Assembly (NCBI RefSeq): GCF_050916235.1 | Contig: NZ_CP104854.1 | Span: 2,914,001-2,978,000, forward strand | Direction of reading: 5' to 3' | Length of the DNA: 64,000 nt | Origin: Maridesulfovibrio sp050916235 | GTDB taxonomy: Bacteria > Desulfobacterota > Desulfovibrionia > Desulfovibrionales > Desulfovibrionaceae | Part shown: one piece after another, positions 8,021-15,464 of the stretch | Position numbering within the stretch: position 1 is the stretch's first letter | Layout of the letters: every line of letters starts with the position of its first letter | Program-made: the position numbers and the translations under genes | The notes under the pieces: generated by a model | What the model was told of the DNA's origin: nothing | The model's input: the letters and a program-made list of their open reading frames with translations, nothing else | Databases searched by the model: none

Positions 8021-8429
8021 TTGTGATAAACCTCCGGTTAATGGGTCTGTGCGCGCTATGGATGTGTCCTGTTTTGTGGCAAAATACCGCACCGGTGTCG
8101 TCATTGGGACGCACTAATGGCGTTGATTCGCTTTATGCGGGATCCTGCGGTCCGGGTTCAAGGGGCTGATGCCTTGAAGAATTCCGGATATTTAAGCGGG
8201 CAAATTGTGGCTTTTTGAACTGGCGCTGTCCTTGTCCGTAGGTGGAGGCTGCCAGTGTAAAAGGTTATACGGCTGATTTGCTGGGAAAGACGCAGAATGC
8301 TATTTCCCGATGTTGCTGCCTTTAGTACCCAAAATCAGAAAAAAAGTCCAGTCGGCTCAAAGGCGTATAATCTTTTTAAAACAGCCTTATGATCTGCATA
8401 ATATTCGTGATGCGTGCCGGTCCATGTAT
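8021..8429. other. Intergenic region upstream of gltA
   Basis: 409 bases between the gltA start and the end of the sigma-54 activator gene. No gene or structured RNA was recognised. It holds the presumed gltA promoter. Confidence 0.4.
8133..8161 (-). promoter_or_regulatory. Candidate gltA promoter
   Basis: On the minus strand TTGAAC (8156-8161), a 17-base spacer and GCATAA (8133-8138), giving a leader of about 105 bases. The match is moderate and untested. Confidence 0.3.
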
Positions 8430-9812
8430 CTATGGAGTTTGAACTCCGTACTTTATGGAATATTTGTGCATTCGGTTATGTATGGTTCCCCTGCTGACTC
8501 CGAGGATTTTTGCCGCCCTGCTTTTGTTTCCTTCCGCGAGGTGCAGTGCCTTGATGAGCATCTGCTTTTCATCCGTAATCTCGTATGACTGCGGTGTCTC
8601 TGGCTGGCATTGACATGTGACGGGCTGGGTCTCTCCGATATGTGGGGGAAGGTGCTCGGGAAGGATCGGCCCCTTGTCCTTGACCACGACCACATATTCA
8701 AGGGTGCTTTTCAGTTCCCGGACATTGCCCGGCCAGTTGTAGGAGCTGAGTCTTTTCATTGTTTCCGGCGTAGGGCCTTCGTTCCCTGCAAGGTGCCGGT
8801 TGTTTCGTATGAAATGATCCACCAGCAGCGGCAGGTCTTCTTTGCGCTCGCGCAACGGAGGCAGGTAAACCGGAATCACGTTGATGCGGAAGAAGAAGTC
8901 CTCCCGAAATTTGTTTTCTGCGACCAGCCGATTCAGATTCTGGTTGGTAGCGGTAATCAGCCGTGCGTTCATGGACAACGGAATGTTTTCCCCAACCCTT
9001 TCGAAGCTGCGGGTTTCCAGCACCCGGAGCAGTTTGATCTGAATCGGCAGCGGCACATCGCCGATTTCATCCAGAAACAGGTCGCCGTCAGCAGCTTCTT
9101 CAAAACGGCCCTTGCGGTGTCGGACGGCACCGGTAAACGCCCCTTTTACATGACCGAACAGTTCACTTTCGAGCAGGGATTCGTTCAGTGCCGCGCAGTT
9201 CAACTGCACGAATGGTTTTTCACTGCGCGGTCCAAGCTGGTGAATGGCCTGTGCAGCCAGTTCCTTGCCGGTGCCTGATTCTCCGTAAATAATTACCGGT
9301 GCATCGCTGCGGGCCGCTTTCTCCAGCAATTCATAAACCCTGTGCATGGCGTGTGAATTGCCCACAAATCCGCAGAAGTTGCCGTCTCCCTGGCTTATCC
9401 TGTGTGAAAGTTCCTGTATTTTAAGTTCCTTGCGGTCAAGTTCGCTGATGTCGGTGAGCGTTTCGACCGCTCCCAGTGTGTTGCCGTTTTCATCCTGAAG
9501 CAGGGAGGCATTTTTGATTACATGCAGGTAGCTTCCGTCTTTTCTGGTTATATGGCAGTTTTTGCTGTTCTTGATCTTTTTTTCAAATATCCCGCACCAA
9601 TGTCCTGCAGACTGCTCCCGGACAATGCGGCAGGCGTCGCAGCCTAGTACCGAGCAGGGCTGGTTGATCAGGTCTTCCTTGGAAAAACCCGTCATGCGCA
9701 GCAGTGCGTCATTGACCAGCAGGATGCTTCCGTCCGGGCGGACTATCAGGAGTCCGTCATTCATGGTGTTGACTACTTCCCGCAGGTACAGGTTGATTTT
9801 ATTTTCTGTCAT
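8430..9812 (-). CDS. Sigma-54-dependent transcriptional activator with PAS sensor
   Basis: A 460-residue enhancer-binding protein. Residues 10-125 are a PAS domain with an unusual set of cysteines (C53, C58, C61, C73, C86), which could hold a metal or Fe-S centre or act as a redox switch. Residues 145-390 are the AAA+ domain: Walker A GESGTGKE (177-184), the sigma-54 contact loop GAFTGA (224-229), Walker B DLFLDEIG (244-251) and NWPGNVREL near 359. Residues 425-450 are a Fis-type helix-turn-helix (NKSRAAKILGVSRGTIHNR). No receiver domain is present, so it senses its signal directly. It is divergent from the ferredoxin/membrane-protein operon at 10063, which has a -24/-12 promoter and two palindromes in the shared region. 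It is therefore probably that operon's activator. Confidence 0.93.
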   Translation of the reverse strand: MTENKINLYLREVVNTMNDGLLIVRPDGSILLVNDALLRMTGFSKEDLINQPCSVLGCDACRIVREQSAGHWCGIFEKKIKNSKNCHITRKDGSYLHVIKNASLLQDENGNTLGAVETLTDISELDRKELKIQELSHRISQGDGNFCGFVGNSHAMHRVYELLEKAARSDAPVIIYGESGTGKELAAQAIHQLGPRSEKPFVQLNCAALNESLLESELFGHVKGAFTGAVRHRKGRFEEAADGDLFLDEIGDVPLPIQIKLLRVLETRSFERVGENIPLSMNARLITATNQNLNRLVAENKFREDFFFRINVIPVYLPPLRERKEDLPLLVDHFIRNNRHLAGNEGPTPETMKRLSSYNWPGNVRELKSTLEYVVVVKDKGPILPEHLPPHIGETQPVTCQCQPETPQSYEITDEKQMLIKALHLAEGNKSRAAKILGVSRGTIHNRMHKYSIKYGVQTP

Positions 9813-9833
9813 TTTGGTGTTATCTGCAATTTA

Positions 9834-9850
9834 TGTTCAAATTTTGAACA
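9834..9850. promoter_or_regulatory. Candidate upstream activator site 1
   Basis: TGTTCAAATTTTGAACA is a perfect inverted repeat (arms TGTTCAAA / TTTGAACA, one central base). It lies about 130-145 bases before the -24/-12 promoter at 9979-9995 and 22 bases before the activator's own start, which is a usual place for an enhancer-binding-protein site. Confidence 0.6.
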
Positions 9851-9861
9851 CTTTTATCATA

Positions 9862-9871
9862 TGTTTAAACA
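9862..9871. promoter_or_regulatory. Candidate upstream activator site 2
   Basis: TGTTTAAACA is a perfect 10-bp palindrome. It shares the TGTT...AACA ends of the site at 9834-9850, with centres about 25 bases apart. Confidence 0.5.
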
Positions 9872-9978
9872 AGTGTCTAATAAACATGTGCGCTGGAATG
9901 CGCCTGATGTCAGGATAACAATATTAAACGTCACGAAAAACAGCACATATAGGGGTGTTTTTGTGCTAAAGCTAAAAC

Positions 9979-9995
9979 AGGCACGTTTTCTGCTC
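9979..9995 (+). promoter_or_regulatory. Sigma-54 (-24/-12) promoter for the Fe-S / membrane protein operon
   Basis: AGGCACGTTTTCTGCTC: GG at 9980-9981 and GC at 9992-9993 with exactly ten bases between, against the consensus TGGCAC-N5-TTGC. The first gene starts about 70 bases downstream at 10063. Confidence 0.68.
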
Positions 9996-10062
9996 TACTT
10001 TTGTTCCTCTAGCAGAACATAACCAAACCATGATCGGAAACTGAGTGGGTATCAGGAGTAAT

Positions 10063-11043
10063 ATGACAGCGAGAAAGAACAGAATATCGAGACGGAATTT
10101 TCTAAAGGGAATGGGGGCAGGAAGTGCTGCCGTGCTTTTACCTGTCGGCGGAGCTGCGGCCGCCTCCGGTGAGGATGAGGAACTTTGTACTTTGCTTGAT
10201 CTTTCCAGGTGTGTCGGATGCGGAGAATGTGTGGCCGCCTGTCACGAATCCAACAGGGCCAAGTATCCTGACCCGAAGAAGCCGTTCCCGGAAATGTACC
10301 CGACCACAAGGGCCAAGGTTGAGGACTGGTCGGACAAGACCGATGTCGAGGACAGGCTGACCCCCTACAACTGGCTTTACATACAGACCGCAGAAGTCGA
10401 ATATGGCGGCGAAAACTATGAAATAAATATCCCCCGGCGCTGCCTGCACTGCCGTAACGCCCCCTGTGCCAATCTCTGTCCGTGGGGTGCGGCTGCAAGG
10501 CAGAAGAACGGCATCGTGCGGATTTTTGATAATGTGTGCCTTGGCGGGTCCAAGTGCCGGGCGGTATGCCCCTGGCACATTCCTCAGCGCCAGACGGGAG
10601 TAGGATTATATTTAAGGCTGCTGCCTAATTTTGCCGGTAACGGGGTCATGTACAAGTGTGACCGCTGTTACAACCGTATTGCTGACGGAAAGCTGCCGGC
10701 CTGTATCGAAGTCTGTCCGGAAAATGTACAGAGCATAGGTCCGCGCAGTGAGATCCTGGCAAAGGCCCGTGAACTGGCTGAAAAGAATAACTGGTTCATG
10801 TACGGGGAAAAGGAAAACGGAGGAACAAATACAATCTACCTTTCACCCGTCCCGTTTGAAGTTCTCACTAAAGCTGTGGATAAGGGCCCCGGAAAGCCAG
10901 GATTGGGACCCGTTGCAGACTCCATGGCGGATGAAGAGAAACTTGCCTATGCCGTGGGGGTGGCCCCGTTTGCCGGTATAGCTGCAGCCCTGATCAAGGC
11001 GGGAAATTATATTTCATCCGCAGGGAGGAAGGGCAATGAATAA
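10063..11043 (+). CDS. Tat-exported 4x[4Fe-4S] ferredoxin-type electron-transfer subunit
   Basis: A 326-residue protein. Residues 1-35 are a twin-arginine signal (SRRNFLKGMGAGSAAVL) ending near AAAAS. Four Cys clusters follow in the order typical of HybA/DmsB/HmcB-like subunits: CVGCGECVAACHE, CLHCRNAPCANLCPWGA, CLGGSKCRAVCPW and CDRCYNRI...CIEVCPENV. It should shuttle electrons in the periplasm. A hydrophobic stretch near the C-terminus (VAPFAGIAAALIKAG) may anchor it. The ATG at 10063 is chosen because AGGAG lies seven bases before it. It overlaps the next gene by eight bases, and that gene is a small membrane protein that could link it to the quinone pool. No molybdopterin or hydrogenase catalytic subunit is nearby. 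Confidence 0.88.
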   Translation: MTARKNRISRRNFLKGMGAGSAAVLLPVGGAAAASGEDEELCTLLDLSRCVGCGECVAACHESNRAKYPDPKKPFPEMYPTTRAKVEDWSDKTDVEDRLTPYNWLYIQTAEVEYGGENYEINIPRRCLHCRNAPCANLCPWGAAARQKNGIVRIFDNVCLGGSKCRAVCPWHIPQRQTGVGLYLRLLPNFAGNGVMYKCDRCYNRIADGKLPACIEVCPENVQSIGPRSEILAKARELAEKNNWFMYGEKENGGTNTIYLSPVPFEVLTKAVDKGPGKPGLGPVADSMADEEKLAYAVGVAPFAGIAAALIKAGNYISSAGRKGNE

Positions 11044-11512
11044 CAGATTTATTTTACTGCTTTTCAAGGTCTCGGTGTTCTTCATGGCCCTCACCGGAAT
11101 GGCCCAGATGCCAATTTTCAAGCGCTATTATATATCGGATCTTCCCGGTCTGGGCTGGCTGGCTGACTTCTACCTTACCAACAAGCTGCACTACATGTTT
11201 GCTGCGGTGCTGCTCTTTCTGTCTTTTTATCTGGTAACGGAATATCTTGTTAAGGTCCGGCCCCTGTCCAGGCTTACAACATCAGGACTTTGGCGGGCGC
11301 TGTTTTATCTGATGGTGTTCGTCACCGGAGGATTGCGCGTGCTCAAGAATCTGCCGAGCATGACGTTTGATCCTTATTTCGTAATGCTTTTTGACTGGGC
11401 ACATCTTGGTTTTGCCATCCTGCTCGGAATTGTCGCCATGACAGCCTTTTTCAAGGGGCGGCTGCCTTATGTGCAGCCCGTTCATGAGGCTGCCGGAGGA
11501 TACAGGGCTTAG
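11036..11512 (+). CDS. Small four-helix membrane protein, probable b-type cytochrome-like anchor
   Basis: 158 residues with four predicted membrane helices (about 5-25, 50-72, 85-103, 116-138). Two histidines lie in helices 2 and 4 (H52 in NKLHYMF and H123 in DWAHLGF). They could be the axial ligands of one haem b, as in cytochrome b561-type subunits. It starts inside the end of the Tat ferredoxin gene (translational coupling), so the two proteins probably form a quinone-linked periplasmic electron-transfer pair under sigma-54 control. I do not recognise a named family, and haem binding is inference. Confidence 0.65.
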   Translation: MNNRFILLLFKVSVFFMALTGMAQMPIFKRYYISDLPGLGWLADFYLTNKLHYMFAAVLLFLSFYLVTEYLVKVRPLSRLTTSGLWRALFYLMVFVTGGLRVLKNLPSMTFDPYFVMLFDWAHLGFAILLGIVAMTAFFKGRLPYVQPVHEAAGGYRA

Positions 11513-11538
11513 CCTCTGCGAACCGTTCGATAATGCTG

Positions 11539-11576
11539 AAAGGCCGTAATATCTCGGAAGATATTACGGCCTTTAT
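11539..11576 (+). terminator. Bidirectional terminator between the membrane-protein gene and the Mo-storage gene
   Basis: A 15-bp perfect stem AAAGGCCGTAATATC / GATATTACGGCCTTT (11539-11553 and 11560-11574) with a six-base loop. It lies between two convergent transcripts and has T-rich ends on both strands. Confidence 0.85.
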
Positions 11577-11666
11577 ATTAACATATGTTTCTTCAAGATT
11601 GCGGATGTTTGAAATTAAGCCCGAGGAGCCTTGAATTATAATTCAGCTCAAGAGCAGCGGGCAACC

Positions 11667-12515
11667 CTATTTGTATACAATGGTTCCGACATGCTCTCCG
11701 CGCAGTGCGGCATGAATGTCTTCAGGGTGGCGCAGTACGTCGATGATCTGGAACTGCCTGAGGGTCTTGGCGTTCTTGAGGAACGTCAGGACCGCCCGTT
11801 CGACGATGAGATCGTCGAGGTCCATTGCAATCAGCTCGTCAACGTGGATCTTGTCGTAGAATTTGAGGGCTTCGCGATCCTTTGCTTTTTTGGGATCATC
11901 TTCATAGAGGCCCTTTTCGTCCTTGAGGAAGATAACCGATTTGGCGCCGATGTTTTCCGCCAGCAGGAAGGCTCCGGAGTCGGTGCGGTGCGGCGGGATG
12001 GAGCCCACTTCAGCCGGATGCTCGAAGAATCCGTAGGGCGGAATACCGGTGGTGATGGGCAGGTAACCAAGCTGGCAGTACATGTTGAGCTGCTCAAGAT
12101 GATCGCCGTGTCCGATTTTGACGCCGCCGTGCTTGGCGAGCAGTACGGAGAGCATTTCCGCGTTCTGCCAGGAAACCTTGTCGCCGAGTTTGGAGAGCAC
12201 GCCTGTGGGCATACCAAGATCAACGCCGATGTTATAGACGTGGCGGGCGCGGGTTCCGCCGCCGGTCATAAGCAGGATCTTGTGTTCGTCCTTGGCTTTG
12301 ACCAACTCGTCAAGAATGGGCAGCAGTGCTTTTGCGCCGCGGTCCATGATGGACTGGCCGCCGATCTTGAGGACGTTGACGTCCGGCTGCATGTGAAAAT
12401 ATTCGTCCGCTTCAGTGTCGCGCAGGCATTTCTTGCCCACGAGGGATTCGCCGAGCAGTCTGGTTTCAATATGCAGGCGTCCCTTTTCTCCATCTTCCTT
12501 GATAAGTTTACCCAT
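11667..12515 (-). CDS. Molybdenum/tungsten storage protein-type amino-acid-kinase-fold subunit
   Basis: A 282-residue member of the amino acid kinase fold (UMP-kinase-like). From memory it closely follows the subunits of the Azotobacter molybdenum storage protein: NVLKIGGQSIMDRGAKALLP, LLMTGGGTRARHVY, MPTGVLSKLG, an IPPHRTDSGAFLLAE segment, VIFLKDEKGLYEDDP and a C-terminal ALRGEHVGTIV (longest quoted run is 20 residues). MoSto uses ATP to pack polyoxomolybdate or tungstate clusters inside a heterohexamer of two related subunits; here only one subunit gene is present. The partner upstream is a MOT1-type molybdate transporter, which supports a metal-oxyanion role over UMP kinase. GGAGG lies eight bases before the ATG. 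Confidence 0.82.
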   Translation of the reverse strand: MGKLIKEDGEKGRLHIETRLLGESLVGKKCLRDTEADEYFHMQPDVNVLKIGGQSIMDRGAKALLPILDELVKAKDEHKILLMTGGGTRARHVYNIGVDLGMPTGVLSKLGDKVSWQNAEMLSVLLAKHGGVKIGHGDHLEQLNMYCQLGYLPITTGIPPYGFFEHPAEVGSIPPHRTDSGAFLLAENIGAKSVIFLKDEKGLYEDDPKKAKDREALKFYDKIHVDELIAMDLDDLIVERAVLTFLKNAKTLRQFQIIDVLRHPEDIHAALRGEHVGTIVYK

Positions 12516-12548
12516 GTGTTTTCCTCCGGGGTTAGAAATCGTGGCAGA

Positions 12549-12566
12549 TGTCAGCCGGAGCTGACA
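12549..12566 (-). promoter_or_regulatory. Hairpin between transporter and storage genes
   Basis: A perfect 7-bp stem TGTCAGC / GCTGACA with a four-base CGGA loop, in the 98-base gap between the MOT1 stop and the storage-protein start. It has no T-tract, so it may be an attenuator, a processing site or an mRNA stabiliser. Confidence 0.4.
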
Positions 12567-12613
12567 GTCGGATCATGTTTTAACACATATTAATACAAAA
12601 CAGAGCAGAACGC

Positions 12614-13807
12614 TCATGATTGTTTTACAGTTCTTCCAGTCACAGCACAGAAGAGAATTCCTGCACCGAAGGCCCATGCCAGATTGCTCAGCAGGGTTAT
12701 GCCCAGCATGATCAAAAGTGTGGCCTGTTGCAAGCGGGTTTTCATATCCTTGTAAGTCAGCACCAGTTGTGCTCCTGAAAAGATGAGCAGTACACCGAGC
12801 ACTCCCATGGGGATGAGCTGCAGCACTTTTACTGATGTTGAGCCGAAAAGAACAGCCAGCAGCACGAACAGTGAGCCGATGATCAGGTTGGCTCCGTTGG
12901 TGCGGGCTCCGAAACGGTAATGGGCGGCAAGACCTCCTGCTCCGTGGCAGACCGGCATTCCTCCGAATATTGCCGCGAAAAAGTTGGCAATGCCCATGCT
13001 GGTACACAGTGCCCGATCCGTTACCCGTCTGCTTTTTTCTCCGAAGTATTCAAAGCTGAGGTTTCGGTTGGCTATAACCGCATTGCCGAGAGTCATGGGA
13101 ACCTGCGGCAGTACAAGGGCCAGCAGTGCAAACGAGAAATCAGCGCCTGTGGGAAAGCCGAAGGGCAGCAGTTGCGGAAGGTGGAATCCGAAATCAAGCT
13201 CCGCCAGCCCTTTCCACGCTCCCAGCAGAACTCCCAGTGCTGCTCCGCAGCCGACAACCACCAGCCCGGCCGGATAACGTTTGTTGTTGTATAGGAAAAT
13301 GGTTACGGCGCCGAAAATGAGCGCGAAAATAAGGCTCATGGGGATCGGTCCGATCTTTTGCAGGGCCAGAAAAGGCTCTGCCGAGCCGTGTATCTTCTGC
13401 AGTCCGCTGGTTCCAAGGGCGAGATATACTCCTTTGAGAATCAGGAGAACACCAGTTGAAAGCTGTACCCCCCGGATTACCGGCAGGGGAATCAGCTTTG
13501 CCGCCTTGCCGACTATTCCGCTGAGTCCGAGAAACAGCAGCAGCCCGGCAACCATGAAACCTGAAGCCGTGATGACCTGAGCGCTCAGGGCCTGGGCAAT
13601 GGCATAGGCCGAAATAACCTTCATGGGTTGTACCGCTATGGGAACACGGTAGTAAAATCCGCCTGCGATATAAAAAATGCCCACCACAAGAAAAAGTCCT
13701 GTGGCGGACAGTCCGTTAATCATTATCAAGGCGAACGCCAAGGGCAAAAGGGCTCCCAGGTCTCCCACCGACCCGGCCCATTCCATCCTGCTGAAACTGA
13801 TACGCAT
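12614..13807 (-). CDS. MOT1-type molybdate (sulfate-like) transporter
   Basis: 397 residues with about ten to twelve membrane helices. The N-terminal signature WAGSVGDLGALLPLAFALI and the later VPIAVQPMKVISAYAIAQ match the MOT1 molybdate-transporter family, a branch related to the SulP sulfate permeases. A second internal-repeat copy holds LVLPQVPMTLGNAVIANRN and GGMPVCHGAGGLAAHYRFGA, also typical. It lacks a STAS domain. The start at 13807 has GGAGAAAGG close before it; an upstream in-frame ATG lacks a ribosome site. The gene lies directly ahead of the Mo-storage-type gene, so uptake and storage are probably co-expressed. Sulfate or tungstate transport cannot be excluded. Confidence 0.85.
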   Translation of the reverse strand: MRISFSRMEWAGSVGDLGALLPLAFALIMINGLSATGLFLVVGIFYIAGGFYYRVPIAVQPMKVISAYAIAQALSAQVITASGFMVAGLLLFLGLSGIVGKAAKLIPLPVIRGVQLSTGVLLILKGVYLALGTSGLQKIHGSAEPFLALQKIGPIPMSLIFALIFGAVTIFLYNNKRYPAGLVVVGCGAALGVLLGAWKGLAELDFGFHLPQLLPFGFPTGADFSFALLALVLPQVPMTLGNAVIANRNLSFEYFGEKSRRVTDRALCTSMGIANFFAAIFGGMPVCHGAGGLAAHYRFGARTNGANLIIGSLFVLLAVLFGSTSVKVLQLIPMGVLGVLLIFSGAQLVLTYKDMKTRLQQATLLIMLGITLLSNLAWAFGAGILFCAVTGRTVKQS

Positions 13808-13985
13808 CAACCTTTCTCCGCAGCTATAGAAATTCACAATATGAGCGAGTATGATTCAACTTACAGTTTGGCCTATGAATAGCATCCCTGTTTATGCAAC
13901 GCTATGAAAACCTGAGCAGGATGGATGGACCACCGGATCTTTTTTCCTTTTACCGAATTGCCCGGCATCTGTTCAATCAAAGTGA

Positions 13986-14207
13986 CTAGGCTTCTACAGG
14001 CTGAGTGCGCTTGCCTTCTCCGCCCTTGCCGTCCCTTTCAAGATAAACGATTTCGTAACCGGTCTGTTCGGCGATCTGCTTGAGTTCGCACTTGCGGATG
14101 CGCTTAACCTTGATGGTAAGGTCGCCGCCCTGAACACCTACAACACGATACTTGGGTCTGCGGTCGCCATCGGTTGCCTTAACTCTTTCTCTTACAAAAA
14201 TCTTCAT
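13986..14207 (-). CDS. Small conserved basic protein of unknown function
   Basis: 73 residues, MKIFVRERVKATDG start, rich in Lys, Arg, Val and Asp/Glu, with no Cys and no membrane segment. The pattern of short beta-strands (KIFVRERV, KYRVVGVQGGDLTIKVKRI) and one helix suggests a small compact fold. AAGGAGG lies six bases before the ATG and a strong promoter lies upstream, so it is very probably real. It is divergent from a PadR-type regulator gene, and a dyad covers its promoter. I cannot assign a function. Confidence 0.7.
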   Translation of the reverse strand: MKIFVRERVKATDGDRRPKYRVVGVQGGDLTIKVKRIRKCELKQIAEQTGYEIVYLERDGKGGEGKRTQPVEA

Positions 14208-14253
14208 AATGTCCTCCTTGCGGTCAGTTGTGCCTAAAGGGATATTGGTTTAC

Positions 14254-14284
14254 ACTAGATATATATTCTTTAAGGATATATAGT
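14254..14284. promoter_or_regulatory. Operator-like dyad over the small-protein promoter
   Basis: Imperfect inverted repeat with outer arms ACTAGATATATATTC and GGATATATAGT around TTTAA. It covers the -10 region of the promoter at 14260-14287 in the divergent gap between the small protein and the PadR gene. It is a candidate PadR operator. Confidence 0.45.
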
Positions 14285-14287
14285 CAA
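14260..14287 (-). promoter_or_regulatory. Sigma-70 promoter of the 73-residue protein gene
   Basis: On the minus strand TTGACT (14282-14287), a 16-base spacer, then TATATA (14260-14265). The expected transcript start is about 45 bases before the ATG. Confidence 0.58.
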
Positions 14288-14371
14288 GAAGCACTATGAT
14301 GATTATATTGTTTGAAAGGGGTATGAGCTTTTGAAAAACAAATAATCTGGCAGGTTATGCAGGAGAAAAAA

Positions 14372-14716
14372 ATGTCGCAGAAGGTAGGAGGGGGAAAGCC
14401 CCAGAGATATGTACAGCCGTCATTGCTGATGGCATTGAAGGATGGTCCGTCATATGGCTACCAGTTGATCCAGACCATAGGAGATTTCGGATTCCTGCGC
14501 GGTGATGTGCCGCCGGGTATGATCTACCGGCATTTGCGCCAGATGGACGAAGAGGGACTGGTCCGTTCCGTGTGGGACGCACAGGGAGACGGACCTGCAA
14601 AGAGGATCTATTCCATCACTGCGGAAGGAATGGAGATTCTTGAGGCCTGGATTATTCACATGGAACGCCAGCGTGATTCGCTGGACAGTTTTATCAGGCG
14701 GTATAAGGGGCAGTAG
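14372..14716 (+). CDS. PadR family transcriptional regulator
   Basis: 114 residues. A PadR-type winged helix (VQPSLLMALKDGPSYGYQL, then a wing with GMIYRHLRQMDEEGLV and RIYSITAEGMEILEAW) is followed by a short dimer helix rich in Arg and Glu. PadR proteins usually repress a neighbouring gene until a small ligand binds. The ATG at 14372 is chosen over 14357 because GGAG lies eight bases before it. It is divergent from the 73-residue protein gene. Its 3' end overlaps the end of the convergent FDDTDD-domain gene by 23 bases, a layout that could itself be regulatory. The ligand is unknown. Confidence 0.85.
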   Translation: MSQKVGGGKPQRYVQPSLLMALKDGPSYGYQLIQTIGDFGFLRGDVPPGMIYRHLRQMDEEGLVRSVWDAQGDGPAKRIYSITAEGMEILEAWIIHMERQRDSLDSFIRRYKGQ

Positions 14717-15464
14717 TGGCGTGCCCGTTTTTTCCCTGTCCCATGCCGAGCTTCTTTTTGCTTTTCCCGTGGGCCGGTTGCCAGACGTGATGTTCAGTCA
14801 TAGTCACCTGCAGCACAGGAATTCCGGCCCACAGGGAGGGGCGTATCCATCCAGCATTGCGGACTTCGTCACCTGGCAGTGGAACCAGCGGGTCACGGTC
14901 GACTGAGACCACTTGAATTCCCGCCTCGTTAAGATCGTGGACATGCAGGTCTGCAGGAAGGTCACGCAGCCGGCCGTATTCAATGAACCGTCCGCACCAG
15001 CCGAATTTTGTCAATCCCACGGCGGCCGCTGCGCCTATTATGCCGTCATTTGTTCCGCCCAGACCGAGGAGCTCGAAGGGATGCGCCGCATCCATGGCCT
15101 GCTGCTGGGTAACCTTCAGTCCGGTCACTGCCTGTGCGAACTGCACAAGAGTGCTGCCGACAGCTTCTTCCCGCGCAATGCATAAACCCGGATCACTGCC
15201 TGGAGCACAATTCTTAACAAGGTGATCAACAGCCTTGTCACGCAGCTCTTCAAGTGCGTAGCCGTCGGGAATGTCGATGACTGCGCAGGCGGAACTGTTG
15301 TTGGAAGTGAAGGGGATGTCATCAAGGCGCGGCAACTGGTGGCGGATAACTCCTACAAGAGAACAGTCGCTGTCCAGGCCGTATACGAATTCCCTTACCA
15401 GCCTGCCGGTGCCCATGGGGGCGTCTTTGTCGTCTGTATCATCAAAGCCAAGAAATACGCGCAT
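14694..15464 (-). CDS. Stand-alone FDDTDD domain protein (TiaS / COG1571-like)
   Basis: 256 residues. The N-terminus MRVFLGFDDTDDKDAPMGTG carries the FDDTDD signature of the catalytic domain of archaeal TiaS, the enzyme that attaches agmatine to cytidine 34 of tRNA-Ile2 using ATP. Conserved-looking Gly-rich loops follow (AREEAVGSTLVQFAQ, LLGLGGTNDGIIGAAAAVGL). The OB-fold and zinc ribbon that bind tRNA in TiaS are absent, and bacteria use TilS/lysidine instead, so tRNA modification is doubtful. An ATP-dependent reaction on a small molecule is more likely. GGAGG lies close to the ATG at 15464; the longer upstream frame lacks a ribosome site. It overlaps the PadR gene tail-to-tail. Confidence 0.68.
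   Translation of the reverse strand: MRVFLGFDDTDDKDAPMGTGRLVREFVYGLDSDCSLVGVIRHQLPRLDDIPFTSNNSSACAVIDIPDGYALEELRDKAVDHLVKNCAPGSDPGLCIAREEAVGSTLVQFAQAVTGLKVTQQQAMDAAHPFELLGLGGTNDGIIGAAAAVGLTKFGWCGRFIEYGRLRDLPADLHVHDLNEAGIQVVSVDRDPLVPLPGDEVRNAGWIRPSLWAGIPVLQVTMTEHHVWQPAHGKSKKKLGMGQGKNGHATTAPYTA

Noticed and set aside
11667..12515. UMP kinase (pyrH) as the product
   Set aside because: The fold is shared, but the GTRARHVYNIG and IPPHRTDSGAFLLAE segments and the neighbouring MOT1 transporter fit a Mo-storage-type protein better.
11631..12593. Long plus-strand open frame of 320 codons
   Set aside because: It lies exactly opposite the Mo-storage-type gene, has no ribosome site, and its composition mirrors the coding strand.
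13838..13985. CRISPR-like or tandem repeats
   Set aside because: No regularly spaced repeats of 23-40 bases were seen here or elsewhere in the window.
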